From contig JAGAKR010000024.1 in assembly GCA_017625535.1 (NCBI GenBank), positions 1 through 39,784 on the forward strand: DNA of 39,784 nucleotides. Direction: 5' to 3'. Origin of the DNA: Bacteroidales bacterium. Its GTDB lineage: Bacteria; Bacteroidota; Bacteroidia; Bacteroidales; UBA932. The notes beneath the pieces are model-generated. The model was given only the letters and a program-made list of their open reading frames with translations, had not been told where the DNA came from and ran no database searches. Below are positions 1-7,560 of the stretch, one piece after another. How positions within the stretch are numbered: position 1 is the stretch's first letter; each line of letters opens with the position of its first letter. Position numbers and translations under genes: made by a program.

Positions 1-2
1 CA

Positions 3-128
3 TTGGAAGCCATCTATGAGCAATTGTGGAATAACTTGAAAGAAAATGAACGCTTAGAAGCACTAAGGGACAGCCTCCTACCGAAGCTAATGTCAGGAGA
101 ACTTAAAATTAACAATTTAGACTGCTAA
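3..128 (+). CDS. hsdS: Type I restriction enzyme specificity subunit HsdS, C-terminal fragment (cut by window edge)
   Basis: The first complete codon in frame is at base 3, and 41 codons run to a TAA at 126-128. The readable C-terminus ends ...RDSLLPKLMSGELKINNLDC, and the stretch LRDSLLPKLMSGEL is the standard end of HsdS proteins, where a long helix holds the distal conserved region and docks on HsdM. HsdS recognises the bipartite DNA target through two target-recognition domains; these and hsdM must lie upstream of the window. A second hsdS-like gene starts 11 bases downstream on the same strand. Identification rests on the C-terminal motif alone but that motif is distinctive. Confidence 0.85.
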   Translation: MEAIYEQLWNNLKENERLEALRDSLLPKLMSGELKINNLDC

Positions 129-138
129 ATTCTCATTT

Positions 139-690
139 ATGGAATATAAAAAGTTAGGACATATTGCAAAGATTCAAACTGGGCCATTCGGAAGTCAGTT
201 GCATCAATCTGATTATATACCAACTGGTATTCCATGCATTATGCCGTGTAATATCGGATCCAATCTTAATATTATCTGCGACAACATAGCTTATATATCA
301 GAAGAGGATTTAAATAGACTTGCTAAACACAAAACTCAAGAAGGAGATATTGTTTATAGCAGAAGAGGCGACATTGAGAAATGTGCATATATATCCTCTA
401 GAGAATCTGGTTGGTTATGTGGCACAGGATGCCTCAAAGTTTCAATTGACAGCACAATAGCTTTACCCAAATATGTTGCATATCTATTATCCACTCCTGA
501 ATCAAAGGCATGGCTGGTCGGCAACGCAGTGGGAACTACAATGCTAAATTTAAATACAACTGTACTATCAGACTTTCCTATTTGTTTGCCAGACTTAGAT
601 ACTCAGAAAAAGGTAGTTGAAATTATTGATTCAATTGCAGATAAAATCGAGCTAAATAAACGTATAAATGATAATTTAGAATATTCTTAA
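139..690 (+). CDS. Half-length HsdS-like specificity protein (single target-recognition domain)
   Basis: A 183-aa protein with one HsdS target-recognition domain. It opens with the typical KKLGHIAKIQTGPFGSQL block (the 'G.I..I..GpfGs.L' start of a TRD) and ends in the predicted helix IADKIELNKRINDNLEYS. Full-length HsdS (about 380-450 aa) would continue after NDNLE into the central conserved region and a second TRD; here it stops at TAA 688-690. It therefore corresponds to about half a normal subunit. It sits 11 bases after the previous hsdS and 10 before the next gene, on the same strand. Half HsdS proteins can dimerise to make palindromic specificities, or serve as silent cassettes that recombine with the expressed hsdS; neither can be decided here because upstream DNA is missing. 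No recombinase is visible in the window. Confidence 0.8.
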   Translation: MEYKKLGHIAKIQTGPFGSQLHQSDYIPTGIPCIMPCNIGSNLNIICDNIAYISEEDLNRLAKHKTQEGDIVYSRRGDIEKCAYISSRESGWLCGTGCLKVSIDSTIALPKYVAYLLSTPESKAWLVGNAVGTTMLNLNTTVLSDFPICLPDLDTQKKVVEIIDSIADKIELNKRINDNLEYS

Positions 691-700
691 GTCTGTATAT

Positions 701-1333
701 ATGCATTGGATTAAAGAAAATATTAGTAAGATCCCCAGCTTACAGGCTTATAATCATCACGTATCTACAATAGAAGAGACTGTGTATGATAAGCCAGATT
801 TGGCTATTGAACTATGCAAAAGTCTATTAGAAGGAATTTGTAAAACGATATTAACAAATAAAGGTGTTGATTATTTGAGCGTTGACAAGTTTCCAAAGTT
901 GATAAAATTGACAATAGAAACGATATGTGCTGGAACCGCTGAAAAAGATGATTTATTGGACTTAGGAACAAGAGTTACTTCTGTTGCGCATAAAATAGGT
1001 GAGATAAGAAATAAGGCAAGTTTCGCATCCCATGGACAGGATATTGACCATCCTAAATTGAGTAATACTCTCTCAAATTTCATGTTTTATGTAACTGATG
1101 CAATGGGTGGCTTTATACTGAGTTACTATTTACAATACTCGCTAAATTCATCAGTTCGAATAAAATATGAGGATTGTGTAGAATTTAATGATTTTTTTGA
1201 TTCAGAACATCATATTCAATTGGGAGACATTGTTATATCTGCTTCTGAAGCATTATATAACCAAGATTATCAGGCATATGCTATGGAATATCAAGAGTTT
1301 TTATTGAGTAAGATTGAAGATATGGAGGAATAA
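701..1333 (+). CDS. Abi_C-like (abortive infection C-terminal domain) protein within type I RM operon
   Basis: A 210-aa soluble protein resembling the Abi_C family (abortive infection protein C-terminus, a HEPN-related helical fold). Matching signs are the helix ELCKSLLEGICKTIL at 37-51, as in 'AK.LLE..CK.IL', and the segment IGEIRNKASFASHGQD at 99-114, matching the family's 'i.elRN...d.HG' signature; R103, N104 and H111 are the candidate HEPN-type RNase residues, although R-x7-H is slightly longer than the canonical R-x4-6-H. The C-terminal ~70 residues have no recognisable domain. Its stop overlaps the leader of hsdR (hsdR ATG 4 bases after this TAA), so the two are translationally close and the gene is an integral part of the RM operon. 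The function as an RNase toxin or as an accessory of the RM complex is inference. Confidence 0.65.
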   Translation: MHWIKENISKIPSLQAYNHHVSTIEETVYDKPDLAIELCKSLLEGICKTILTNKGVDYLSVDKFPKLIKLTIETICAGTAEKDDLLDLGTRVTSVAHKIGEIRNKASFASHGQDIDHPKLSNTLSNFMFYVTDAMGGFILSYYLQYSLNSSVRIKYEDCVEFNDFFDSEHHIQLGDIVISASEALYNQDYQAYAMEYQEFLLSKIEDMEE

Positions 1334-1337
1334 TTAT

Positions 1338-4300
1338 ATGAGCTTTAATGAACAAGACTACGAAAATGCGATTATAGCGTTATTTATTGGTTTAGGCTAT
1401 GAATATCAATACGGTCCTGATATTATCAGGGATTACCATCTTCCATATATCAATGATCAATTATGGACTAGTTTGTCGAACATTAATTCTACAAAATGCC
1501 AAAATGCTATAGCAGAAGCTATCAAGAAGATATCTTGTATAGATGCAGGTGATCTTATTCAAAAAAATGCAACCTTTATGCACTATTTGCAAAATGGGGT
1601 TGAGGTGGCATATTATGAAGGCGGTGAAGCAAAAAATGATATTGTGTATCTTATCGATTATGAGAATGTCAATAGGAATACTTTTCAGGTTGTAAATCAA
1701 TGGACATTCATTGAGCGGTCGGAGAAAAGAGCTGATGTTATAATATTTGTTAATGGTCTTCCTCTTGTGGTAGTCGAATTGAAGTCCCCATCCAGAGAGG
1801 AAACGGATGCCTCAGCAGCCTATAGGCAACTTAGGAATTATATGTATGAAATACCATCATTGTTTACGTACAATGTTTTCTGTGTAATGAGTGATATGAT
1901 GTGTTCAAAAGCTGGAACTATTACTAGCAATGAAGATCGCTTTATGGAATGGAAAACAAAAGACGGCAATTATGAAAGTACGCAATATGCTGATTATGAT
2001 ACTTTCTTTGAGGGAATCTTTCCAAAAGCCAGACTGCTTGACATAATAAAGAATTTTACCTGTTTTTCACATGAGGAAAGAGGCTCTGTTAAAATACTTT
2101 CTGGATATCATCAATACTTTGCAGTTAAAAAAGCTGTTGAACGTACGGTAAAAGCAACCAATGGGGATGGTAAGATTGGTGTATTCTGGCATACTCAAGG
2201 TAGTGGTAAATCGCTCTCTATGGTATTCTATGCTCACCTAATACAGGATGTATTGTCACAACCCACTATTGTAGTAATTACAGACAGAAATGATCTTGAT
2301 GATCAACTATATGGTCAATTCTCTAAATGTAAAGATTTCCTTAGACAAACACCCCTTCAAGCAAATAGTCGTGAACACCTTAAAGACCTTTTGAAGAACA
2401 GAGAGGCCAATGGTATCATCTTCACTACGATGCAGAAGTTTCAGGAGTCTGATGAACCCCTTTCTGAAAGGAAGAATATCGTTGTGATGACTGATGAGGC
2501 ACATCGTGGACAGTATGGATTTGAAGAGAAAGTAAGTGCAGACGGTAAGATTTCTGTAGGTATGGCTAGAATTATTCATAATTCACTGCCTAATGCGTCC
2601 TTTATTGGTTTTACAGGAACACCTATATCCGCTAAAGATAAAGATACACAGGAAGTCTTTGGAGAATACATTGATATATATGACATGACTCAAGCTGTTG
2701 CAGATGGCGCTACATGTGCTGTTTTCTATGAGTCTCGTGTTATTAACCTTAATCTTGATGATGCTACATTAAAACTGCTGGATGATGAGTATGAACTTCT
2801 TGCAAATGAAGGAGCAAGTGTTGAGCAGATAGAGGCAAGCAAGAAGGAAATGGCCCATATGGAAGCTATTCTTGGCGCACCTGAAACAATAGATTCACTT
2901 TGTTGTGACATACTTAAGCACTATGAAGAAAACAGGCAGTATGAACTTACCGGTAAGGCTATGATAGTTGCATACTCCCGTCCAATAGCAATGAAAATAT
3001 ATGAAAGGTTGTTGGAACTTCGTCCGGAGTGGACCGAGAAAGTTAAGGTAATCATGACAGGAGGTAATAATGATCCGGAAGAATGGCATGAGATTGTCGG
3101 GAATAAGCAATACAAAAAGGAGCTTGCCAAGAAGTTTAAGGATAACAATGATCCTATGAAAATTGCTATTGTTGTGGATATGTGGCTTACTGGGTTTGAT
3201 GTACCTTCTCTTGCTACCATGTATGTGTATAAACCAATGACCGGTCATAATCTTATGCAGGCAATTGCTCGTGTGAATCGTGTCTTTAAAGATAAAGCAG
3301 GTGGACTTGTCGTAGATTATATTGGTATAGCTAAGGCGCTTAAGGAAGCTATGAGGGATTATACCAAACGTGACCAGGATAAATATGGAAACCCGAACAT
3401 TAAGGAGACTGCACTGCTAAAATTCAAGGAAAAGCTTGAAGTGTGTAGAGGGTTAATGCACGGGTACGATTATAGCGCATTCAAAGAGTGTAGTGATACA
3501 GAAAGGGCACAAATTATTAAGGGTGGAGTAAACTTTATGCTATCCCCAGCTAAAGAAGAAGATTACAAAGATTTCCTTAAAGAAGCAGGATTATTGAAAA
3601 ATGCCGTAAGTCTTTGTAGAAGTCTTCTTAAAGAGGACGAAAGATATGAATCTGCATTCTTTGAGACGGTACGTACTCTTCTTAACAGGATGACTGGTAA
3701 AGGGACTATTTCTAAGAAAAGTATCAATGAAAGGATTAGTGCGCTCCTAAGCCAAAGTGTTAAGAGTAATGGTGTTATTAATTTGTTTTCTGATGTAAAG
3801 ACCGAATTTTCACTTTTTGATGCTGCATTCTTGGATGAAATCTCCAAAATGAAGGAGAAAAACATTGCTGTTGAATTACTTAAGCGATTACTTGCTGAAA
3901 GAATTCATATTTATAAAGAGTCAAATATTGTGCAATCACAGAAGTTCTCTGAAATGCTTAACATGACTCTATCCAACTACCTCAAAGGGATGATTACTAA
4001 CGAGGAAGTTATTGAAGAACTTTTGAGAATGGCTCAGGAGATTGCCAATTCAGAGTCACAGGCCAATGAACTTGGCCTTTCAAAAGAAGAGAAAGCGTTT
4101 TATGATGCACTCACCCAACCTAGAGCTGTACAAGATTTCTATACTAATGAGCAGCTTGTAGAAATGACTAAGGAACTCACTGATACTCTCAGGAAAAACC
4201 GTACAATAGATTGGCAAAAGAAAGAATCTGCAAGAGCGGGTATGAGAAGATTGATAAAACGTCTTTTGAAGAAATATAAATATCCACCAGAGGAAGAGCA

Positions 4301-4376
4301 AAATGCCATGGATATTGTCCTTAAGCAATGTGAGCAATGGGCTGATGTGGAGCCTGAATATGTTTATGAGGAATAA
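1338..4376 (+). CDS. hsdR: Type I restriction enzyme, restriction/translocation subunit HsdR
   Basis: A 1012-aa HsdR starting at ATG 1338, preceded by GGAGGAA at 1324-1330; an in-frame upstream TTG at 1314 is less likely because it overlaps the previous gene. Order of domains: N-terminal HSDR_N nuclease with a PD-(D/E)XK centre (D133, then E147-L-K149 in VVVELKS); SF2 translocase with Walker A HTQGSGKS (285-292), DEAH (386-389), motif III TGT (426-428) and motif VI QAIARVNRVFKDK; then a helical C-terminal domain that contacts the methylase core. HsdR translocates DNA in an ATP-dependent way and cuts far from unmethylated sites in complex with HsdM/HsdS. It is complete, with no missing motif. 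It is the last gene of the RM operon; the next 390 bases contain no convincing gene. Confidence 0.97.
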   Translation: MSFNEQDYENAIIALFIGLGYEYQYGPDIIRDYHLPYINDQLWTSLSNINSTKCQNAIAEAIKKISCIDAGDLIQKNATFMHYLQNGVEVAYYEGGEAKNDIVYLIDYENVNRNTFQVVNQWTFIERSEKRADVIIFVNGLPLVVVELKSPSREETDASAAYRQLRNYMYEIPSLFTYNVFCVMSDMMCSKAGTITSNEDRFMEWKTKDGNYESTQYADYDTFFEGIFPKARLLDIIKNFTCFSHEERGSVKILSGYHQYFAVKKAVERTVKATNGDGKIGVFWHTQGSGKSLSMVFYAHLIQDVLSQPTIVVITDRNDLDDQLYGQFSKCKDFLRQTPLQANSREHLKDLLKNREANGIIFTTMQKFQESDEPLSERKNIVVMTDEAHRGQYGFEEKVSADGKISVGMARIIHNSLPNASFIGFTGTPISAKDKDTQEVFGEYIDIYDMTQAVADGATCAVFYESRVINLNLDDATLKLLDDEYELLANEGASVEQIEASKKEMAHMEAILGAPETIDSLCCDILKHYEENRQYELTGKAMIVAYSRPIAMKIYERLLELRPEWTEKVKVIMTGGNNDPEEWHEIVGNKQYKKELAKKFKDNNDPMKIAIVVDMWLTGFDVPSLATMYVYKPMTGHNLMQAIARVNRVFKDKAGGLVVDYIGIAKALKEAMRDYTKRDQDKYGNPNIKETALLKFKEKLEVCRGLMHGYDYSAFKECSDTERAQIIKGGVNFMLSPAKEEDYKDFLKEAGLLKNAVSLCRSLLKEDERYESAFFETVRTLLNRMTGKGTISKKSINERISALLSQSVKSNGVINLFSDVKTEFSLFDAAFLDEISKMKEKNIAVELLKRLLAERIHIYKESNIVQSQKFSEMLNMTLSNYLKGMITNEEVIEELLRMAQEIANSESQANELGLSKEEKAFYDALTQPRAVQDFYTNEQLVEMTKELTDTLRKNRTIDWQKKESARAGMRRLIKRLLKKYKYPPEEEQNAMDIVLKQCEQWADVEPEYVYEE

Positions 4377-4763
4377 TTAAAATTAGAGTTGCTAAGTTTA
4401 TGTTGTTCCACTCTCTACGCACTAAAGTGCTCAGTTCATTGCGCAACAACACTCAGCAACCTTTTATAAAATCACCTGAAGCAAGAGTGTTGTTGCTCTC
4501 GTGGCTGCTCATTTGGGAGAAGACCGCAAGGCTGGTCTCTCCCTATCACTCGCACCACTCCCGCAAAACAACATACTTGCCTACGGAACTTAGTGGTAAA
4601 ATTAGTGGGTGAAATTGTCTCACCAGTGGTAAGAGTTTTATAAACGCCCAGTCAAGACTTTAGCCGGCGGGTCGTCAGAAGACTTGCTATTCAATTTTCG
4701 GGCAGAGAGAAGAAAGAATGGTTATATTTTTGCAGAGCAAGATGTAATATTTCTGCTTGTATC
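4377..4763. other. Non-coding, hairpin-rich stretch after hsdR
   Basis: No credible gene. Perfect or near-perfect inverted repeats are packed here: GCACT/AGTGC (4419-4430), a 12-bp pair GCAACAACACTC (4443-4454) / GAGTGTTGTTGC (4485-4496), and GGGAGA-A-GACC (4515-4525) / GGTCTCTCCC (4534-4543) around an 8-nt loop. Copy 1 of the structured direct repeat (listed separately) occupies 4613-4709. A 70-codon open frame at 4400-4612 is explained by these repeats and shows no protein-like composition. The density of hairpins suggests structured RNA or folded single-stranded DNA rather than a simple terminator. Confidence 0.6.
4613..4709 (+). repeat. Structured direct repeat, copy 1 (candidate ncRNA or folded recombination site)
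   Basis: This ~97-nt segment recurs at 8736-8827 in the same orientation, identical at about 65 of the first 75 positions. It can fold as hairpin I, CTCACC-AGT-GGTAAG (4619-4633), followed by GAGTTTTATAAAC and an outer GCCC...GGGC helix enclosing hairpin II, CAAGACTT...AAGACTTG, with an inner CGG-CGGG-TCG stem. Differences from copy 2 fall in loops or keep pairing (see findings). It follows hsdR directly on the same strand. Strand is given as the orientation of the adjacent gene; which strand is functional is unknown. Confidence 0.75.
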
Positions 4764-5009
4764 TTAACATTCAAACACCTCAATATGACTCTGGATTTCC
4801 GACAGACTATTCTTTATTGCCAACCTGATAAATGTCCCAGTCTCTTCAAAGATTATGTATTCAGGGCTTTGGTTGACAAGTTCCTTGAAACTGTTGTTCA
4901 AGTCGGCCTGTGCAGTTTTAGCTTCTTCAATGCTGCCGTACATCTTACAGTCTGTAGATAAATTCCCCTCGGAATCCATTTGAGCGTAATGTAGGAAATA
5001 GGATTTCAT
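4764..5009 (-). CDS. Uncharacterised 81-aa protein, third gene of the rlo operon
   Basis: An 81-aa soluble protein, MKSYFLHYAQMDSEGN... to ...IEVFEC, with mixed charge, no membrane segment and no motif I recognise. Its start lies 5 bases after the RloB-like stop, so it is very probably co-transcribed and possibly translationally coupled. Predicted secondary structure from the residue pattern is beta strand, acidic helix (SIEEAKTAQADLNNSFKELVNQ), strand (YIIFEE), helix. A role as regulator, inhibitor or accessory of the ATPase/Toprim pair is conceivable but is only suggested by position. Confidence 0.6.
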   Translation of the reverse strand: MKSYFLHYAQMDSEGNLSTDCKMYGSIEEAKTAQADLNNSFKELVNQSPEYIIFEETGTFIRLAIKNSLSEIQSHIEVFEC

Positions 5010-5014
5010 AGTTA

Positions 5015-5608
5015 CTATTGTTGCAATTTGTTTTCCTCAAACAGCCTGATGGCTTTGTAAATAAGCGAATATGACTGGCTGTCTTCCGGTAAGGATTCTG
5101 CAGTTGTAGAAGCTTTTTCAAGTTTGTTATCTTCGCATAGATTGGCTACCCATTGTTGCTTTTCAAGATAGTAACCGTGTTTGGTGTATCCTGCAAGATA
5201 TTTGTTGAGCGTCTTTATGACATCTTCAGAGTTATGGAAATACTTATTGGTTTCAAGGTAATGTAGCAGAAACCAGAATTCAATGGATGGCATGCTGTCG
5301 CAGATGAAGACTCTCTCGTTTTTCTTGTAGTCTGCCTTCATCTTCTCAAATCTTTTGCGCTCGTTTTCGTTGCTCCTTGTGACATCGGCATCGCAGATGC
5401 AGACAGCGATTCCTCCATTTTGCAGAACCTGTTCAATGAGTTTGCTCATTTCAGCGTATGACTGCTGTGAAAAGAATCGTGGCTTACAATCGTAGCGGAA
5501 TCCTTTGATGTTTCTCAGGTGTTCAAAGTACCATCTTTCTGTAAGACCTTCTCCTATTACTGTTATTCTTGAGCGCTTAAGCTCTCTTTCTCTTCTACCT
5601 CTCGCCAT
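5015..5608 (-). CDS. rloB: RloB-like Toprim-fold protein (partner of an AAA/ABC ATPase)
   Basis: A 197-aa protein of the RloB family, whose fold is Toprim-like. The nuclease-type signature is visible: first-strand acidic motif IGEGLTERWYF (E20, E24), then the DxD of CICDADVTR (D73, D75), and the downstream SIEFWFLLHY (E110, W112, H116) typical of RloB and of DUF4435/AriB-type proteins. Family knowledge: RloA/RloB genes were named as RM-linked ORFs of type I loci, and related ATPase-Toprim pairs (OLD/GajA, PARIS AriA-AriB) act as anti-phage nucleases or toxins, using the Toprim acidic residues to coordinate metal. Here it lies 11 bases after the ATPase gene and 5 before an 81-aa gene. Which target it cuts (DNA or tRNA) cannot be told from sequence. 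Confidence 0.8.
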   Translation of the reverse strand: MARGRRERELKRSRITVIGEGLTERWYFEHLRNIKGFRYDCKPRFFSQQSYAEMSKLIEQVLQNGGIAVCICDADVTRSNENERKRFEKMKADYKKNERVFICDSMPSIEFWFLLHYLETNKYFHNSEDVIKTLNKYLAGYTKHGYYLEKQQWVANLCEDNKLEKASTTAESLPEDSQSYSLIYKAIRLFEENKLQQ

Positions 5609-5619
5609 AGCAAATAACT

Positions 5620-6906
5620 TTAAACGTAAATTTCCGGGATTGCGCCAAACTGGCCGTTCTTGTAGGATTTGCGGATTGATGACAATTTATTCAATCCCTT
5701 AAAGTCTGTTAGTGGGTATATCTCTGTATTACCGTCTTCCTTTTTCTCTGTAAACCATACTGAGTCCTTTCCAAACAAATCATCAATTCCATCCAGCAGT
5801 GGGTCATAATGTGTTGTTACAAGCAGCTGTGACTTGTTGTTCTCTTCTTTAAGGAACCGGTCCAGAATAAAATCAAGGAGTGAAGGATGCAATGAAGCCT
5901 CTATCTCATCTATATCCAAAAATGCCTGTTCTTTGATTGTTGTGTAGATTGCGGATTCTATTTCGATTACCCTTTTTGTTCCGGCAGACTGGCTGCTTTC
6001 TGGAAGGATGTAGTCTTCCTCTCCACGTGTGTTCTTTACGCGGATTCTAAATCCCGTATTTATATCATTGATGGTTCCTCTCGCCAGGATTTCAGCCTTC
6101 TCATCCTCGTCAATGAACTTTGCAGAGGAAATAGCCTCAATCTGGCTCTTGCTGAGGTTATATGTGGTCTCTTCTACCTCAATTTCAGCAATTCTCAAGT
6201 CTGCTTTTGTAGTGAATTCCTTTATATATTTGCGGAAAGCCTCATCTCTGAACATCTTGTCTTTAGCATAACCGGAGAGTTCGGTGTTGCTATCAATGCC
6301 GGGCAAAAGCTTTTCGTTAATCCATCGGATAATAGGGCTTATTCTGTCAATATTCATATTCACCTTTGTCATAGAGGCAAAGAATGACATATTTTTCCAA
6401 CAGTTGAGATTGATTGCATCAATCTCTGCAGGTTTTAACTTTACAGCTGCGGGATTGAATTTGACCACTGACTGTTCATTCTTATATTCTCTCCAAAATA
6501 TGCGTGTCGGCTGTACGGACTCGTAGAAATACAAAGACTCCGATGAAACCCTCTCCTTATTAAGTTCAAGTTTATACCAGTATTTTGTTCCATCTGCGTA
6601 GAACTTCATCTCAAAACAGCTGTCCTCATTTGGAGTGTTCTTATCCAAAAGGAATGGCGAAACTCGGGTTGAAAGGTCATTCCTCGCAGGGACCTGAGAC
6701 CAGAAACGGCGCAAGAAATCCAATGCCTCAAGGAAATTGGACTTTCCTGAAGCATTTGCGCCAAAAATAACTGCAAATCTCAGAAGTTTTGTTCCGTCCG
6801 GCATTATAGCCACTCTATTTATAGGGTCGTCTTTTGTCGGCTCAAAGCTGAAGTATGCCTCGTCTCTGAATGACAAAAAGTTCCTGAATTTTATCTCTTG
6901 TATCAT
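5620..6906 (-). CDS. rloA: RloA-like AAA/ABC-type ATPase (AAA_15/AAA_21 family)
   Basis: A 428-aa ATPase of the SMC/RecF-like ABC class. The N-terminus IKFRNFLSFRDEAYFSF is the typical 'NF.sf.d' strand, followed by Walker A FGANASGKSNFLEAL (GANASGKS at 49-56). The C-terminal half carries Walker B with the D-loop, FLDIDEIEASLHP (331-341), and the switch histidine in LLVTTHYDPLLDG (H366). The middle ~200 residues form an insertion as in other AAA_15 proteins. It heads the leftward operon rloA-rloB-orf81. Family knowledge: such ATPases sense a phage or anti-restriction trigger and control a Toprim partner. Length and motifs are complete. The start at 6906 is supported by a TACATTTG promoter box only ~19 bases upstream. 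Confidence 0.85.
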   Translation of the reverse strand: MIQEIKFRNFLSFRDEAYFSFEPTKDDPINRVAIMPDGTKLLRFAVIFGANASGKSNFLEALDFLRRFWSQVPARNDLSTRVSPFLLDKNTPNEDSCFEMKFYADGTKYWYKLELNKERVSSESLYFYESVQPTRIFWREYKNEQSVVKFNPAAVKLKPAEIDAINLNCWKNMSFFASMTKVNMNIDRISPIIRWINEKLLPGIDSNTELSGYAKDKMFRDEAFRKYIKEFTTKADLRIAEIEVEETTYNLSKSQIEAISSAKFIDEDEKAEILARGTINDINTGFRIRVKNTRGEEDYILPESSQSAGTKRVIEIESAIYTTIKEQAFLDIDEIEASLHPSLLDFILDRFLKEENNKSQLLVTTHYDPLLDGIDDLFGKDSVWFTEKKEDGNTEIYPLTDFKGLNKLSSIRKSYKNGQFGAIPEIYV

Positions 6907-6924
6907 AATCTGTCAAAATTTCTG

Positions 6925-6932
6925 CAAATGTA
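6925..6932 (-). promoter_or_regulatory. Predicted promoter -7 box of the rloA operon
   Basis: On the minus strand the sequence reads TACATTTG, an exact match to the Bacteroidota -7 consensus TANNTTTG, with the rloA ATG about 18 bases downstream. No TTTG lies at the usual 19-base spacing, so the -33 element is weak or absent. Confidence 0.55.
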
Positions 6933-6950
6933 TATATAATAAACAAATAT

Positions 6951-6986
6951 TAAAATAAAATAGCAAATTATTGCTATTTTATTTTA
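6951..6986. repeat. 16-bp perfect inverted repeat between rloA and the TIR module
   Basis: TAAAATAAAATAGCAA (6951-6966), loop ATTA, TTGCTATTTTATTTTA (6971-6986). It lies in the 227-bp divergent gap immediately behind the rloA -7 box. It could be an operator or a bidirectional structure that insulates the two units; A/T arms with a short GC core are weak as an intrinsic terminator. Confidence 0.8.
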
Positions 6987-7076
6987 GAAAATAGGTGCAT
7001 ATATGCCAATAATGGGTATAAGCTGTCAAAATGGCAATATTTTCTACCTGGTATAAAATTGGCATCTCCAACTTTT

Positions 7077-7092
7077 AAAGATGGCCATCTTT
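7077..7092. promoter_or_regulatory. 16-bp perfect palindrome upstream of the TIR module (candidate operator)
   Basis: AAAGATGGCCATCTTT reads identically on both strands and lies 41 bases before the first ATG of the TIR trio. Dyad symmetry without a loop suggests a dimeric protein site. Just upstream, partially repeated elements (GGTATAA...TGGCA at about 7015-7040 and 7060-7073) add to the impression of a regulated promoter region; I see no exact TANNTTTG box for this direction. Confidence 0.45.
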
Positions 7093-7133
7093 TTAAATAA
7101 CAAATAGAATGAAAATTTAATAATGAGTATATT

Positions 7134-7556
7134 ATGAATGATACATTAGATTCGGAGCCAACACGCCATTATCTTTCCATGCTCCAGGATAATATAACAA
7201 GAATGGCGACCAATTCTGCAAACTGCAAAACTTGGACTATTACAATCGTAACAGCGCTATTGGCACTAACTCTTGCTGATAAGGCTATTATTGGATACTT
7301 GAAAGTATTATACATACCAGTATTCCTATTTTACCTTTTGGACTCATACTATTTATCAGTAGAGAAAAGATTTAGAAAGGTTGAGGAAGAGTTTGTCTGT
7401 TAAGCTAAGATAGGAGAAGATACAAACGACTTGCTTTACTCATTCCATATCCATAAATACACCTGGTATAAGCAGTTGTTCTATGCGACCACTTCCATTT
7501 CTGTATGGCCGTTTTATTTGATTATTGTGATTGTATTAACATTAATAATATTGTAA
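7134..7556 (+). pseudogene. Small multi-TM membrane protein interrupted by an in-frame TAA (TIR-associated)
   Basis: The frame starting at ATG 7134 reaches TAA at 7401-7403 after 89 codons, then continues open for 50 more sense codons to a second TAA at 7554-7556, 4 bases before the TIR gene. The joined 140-residue product is coherent: an N-terminal polar helix (RHYLSMLQDNITRMATNSAN), two hydrophobic segments (TITIVTALLALTL; VLYIPVFLFYLLDSYYL), a charged helix (VEKRFRKVEEEFVC-stop-AKIGEDTND) and a last TM segment (SVWPFYLIIVIVLTLIIL). The stop falls between V-C and A-K with the same frame on both sides, so a single-base change from AAA or CAA is the simplest cause. The layout resembles small membrane effectors (SLATT-like) of TIR/nucleotide-signal systems; that is inference. 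Either the gene is inactive in this strain, two shorter proteins are made, or the stop is read through. Confidence 0.7.
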
Positions 7557-7560
7557 TACT

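Noticed and set aside
4400-4612. 70-codon open frame after hsdR
   Set aside because: It runs entirely through inverted repeats, has an odd composition (Ser/Leu/His-rich without a fold pattern) and no start context; structured non-coding DNA explains it better.
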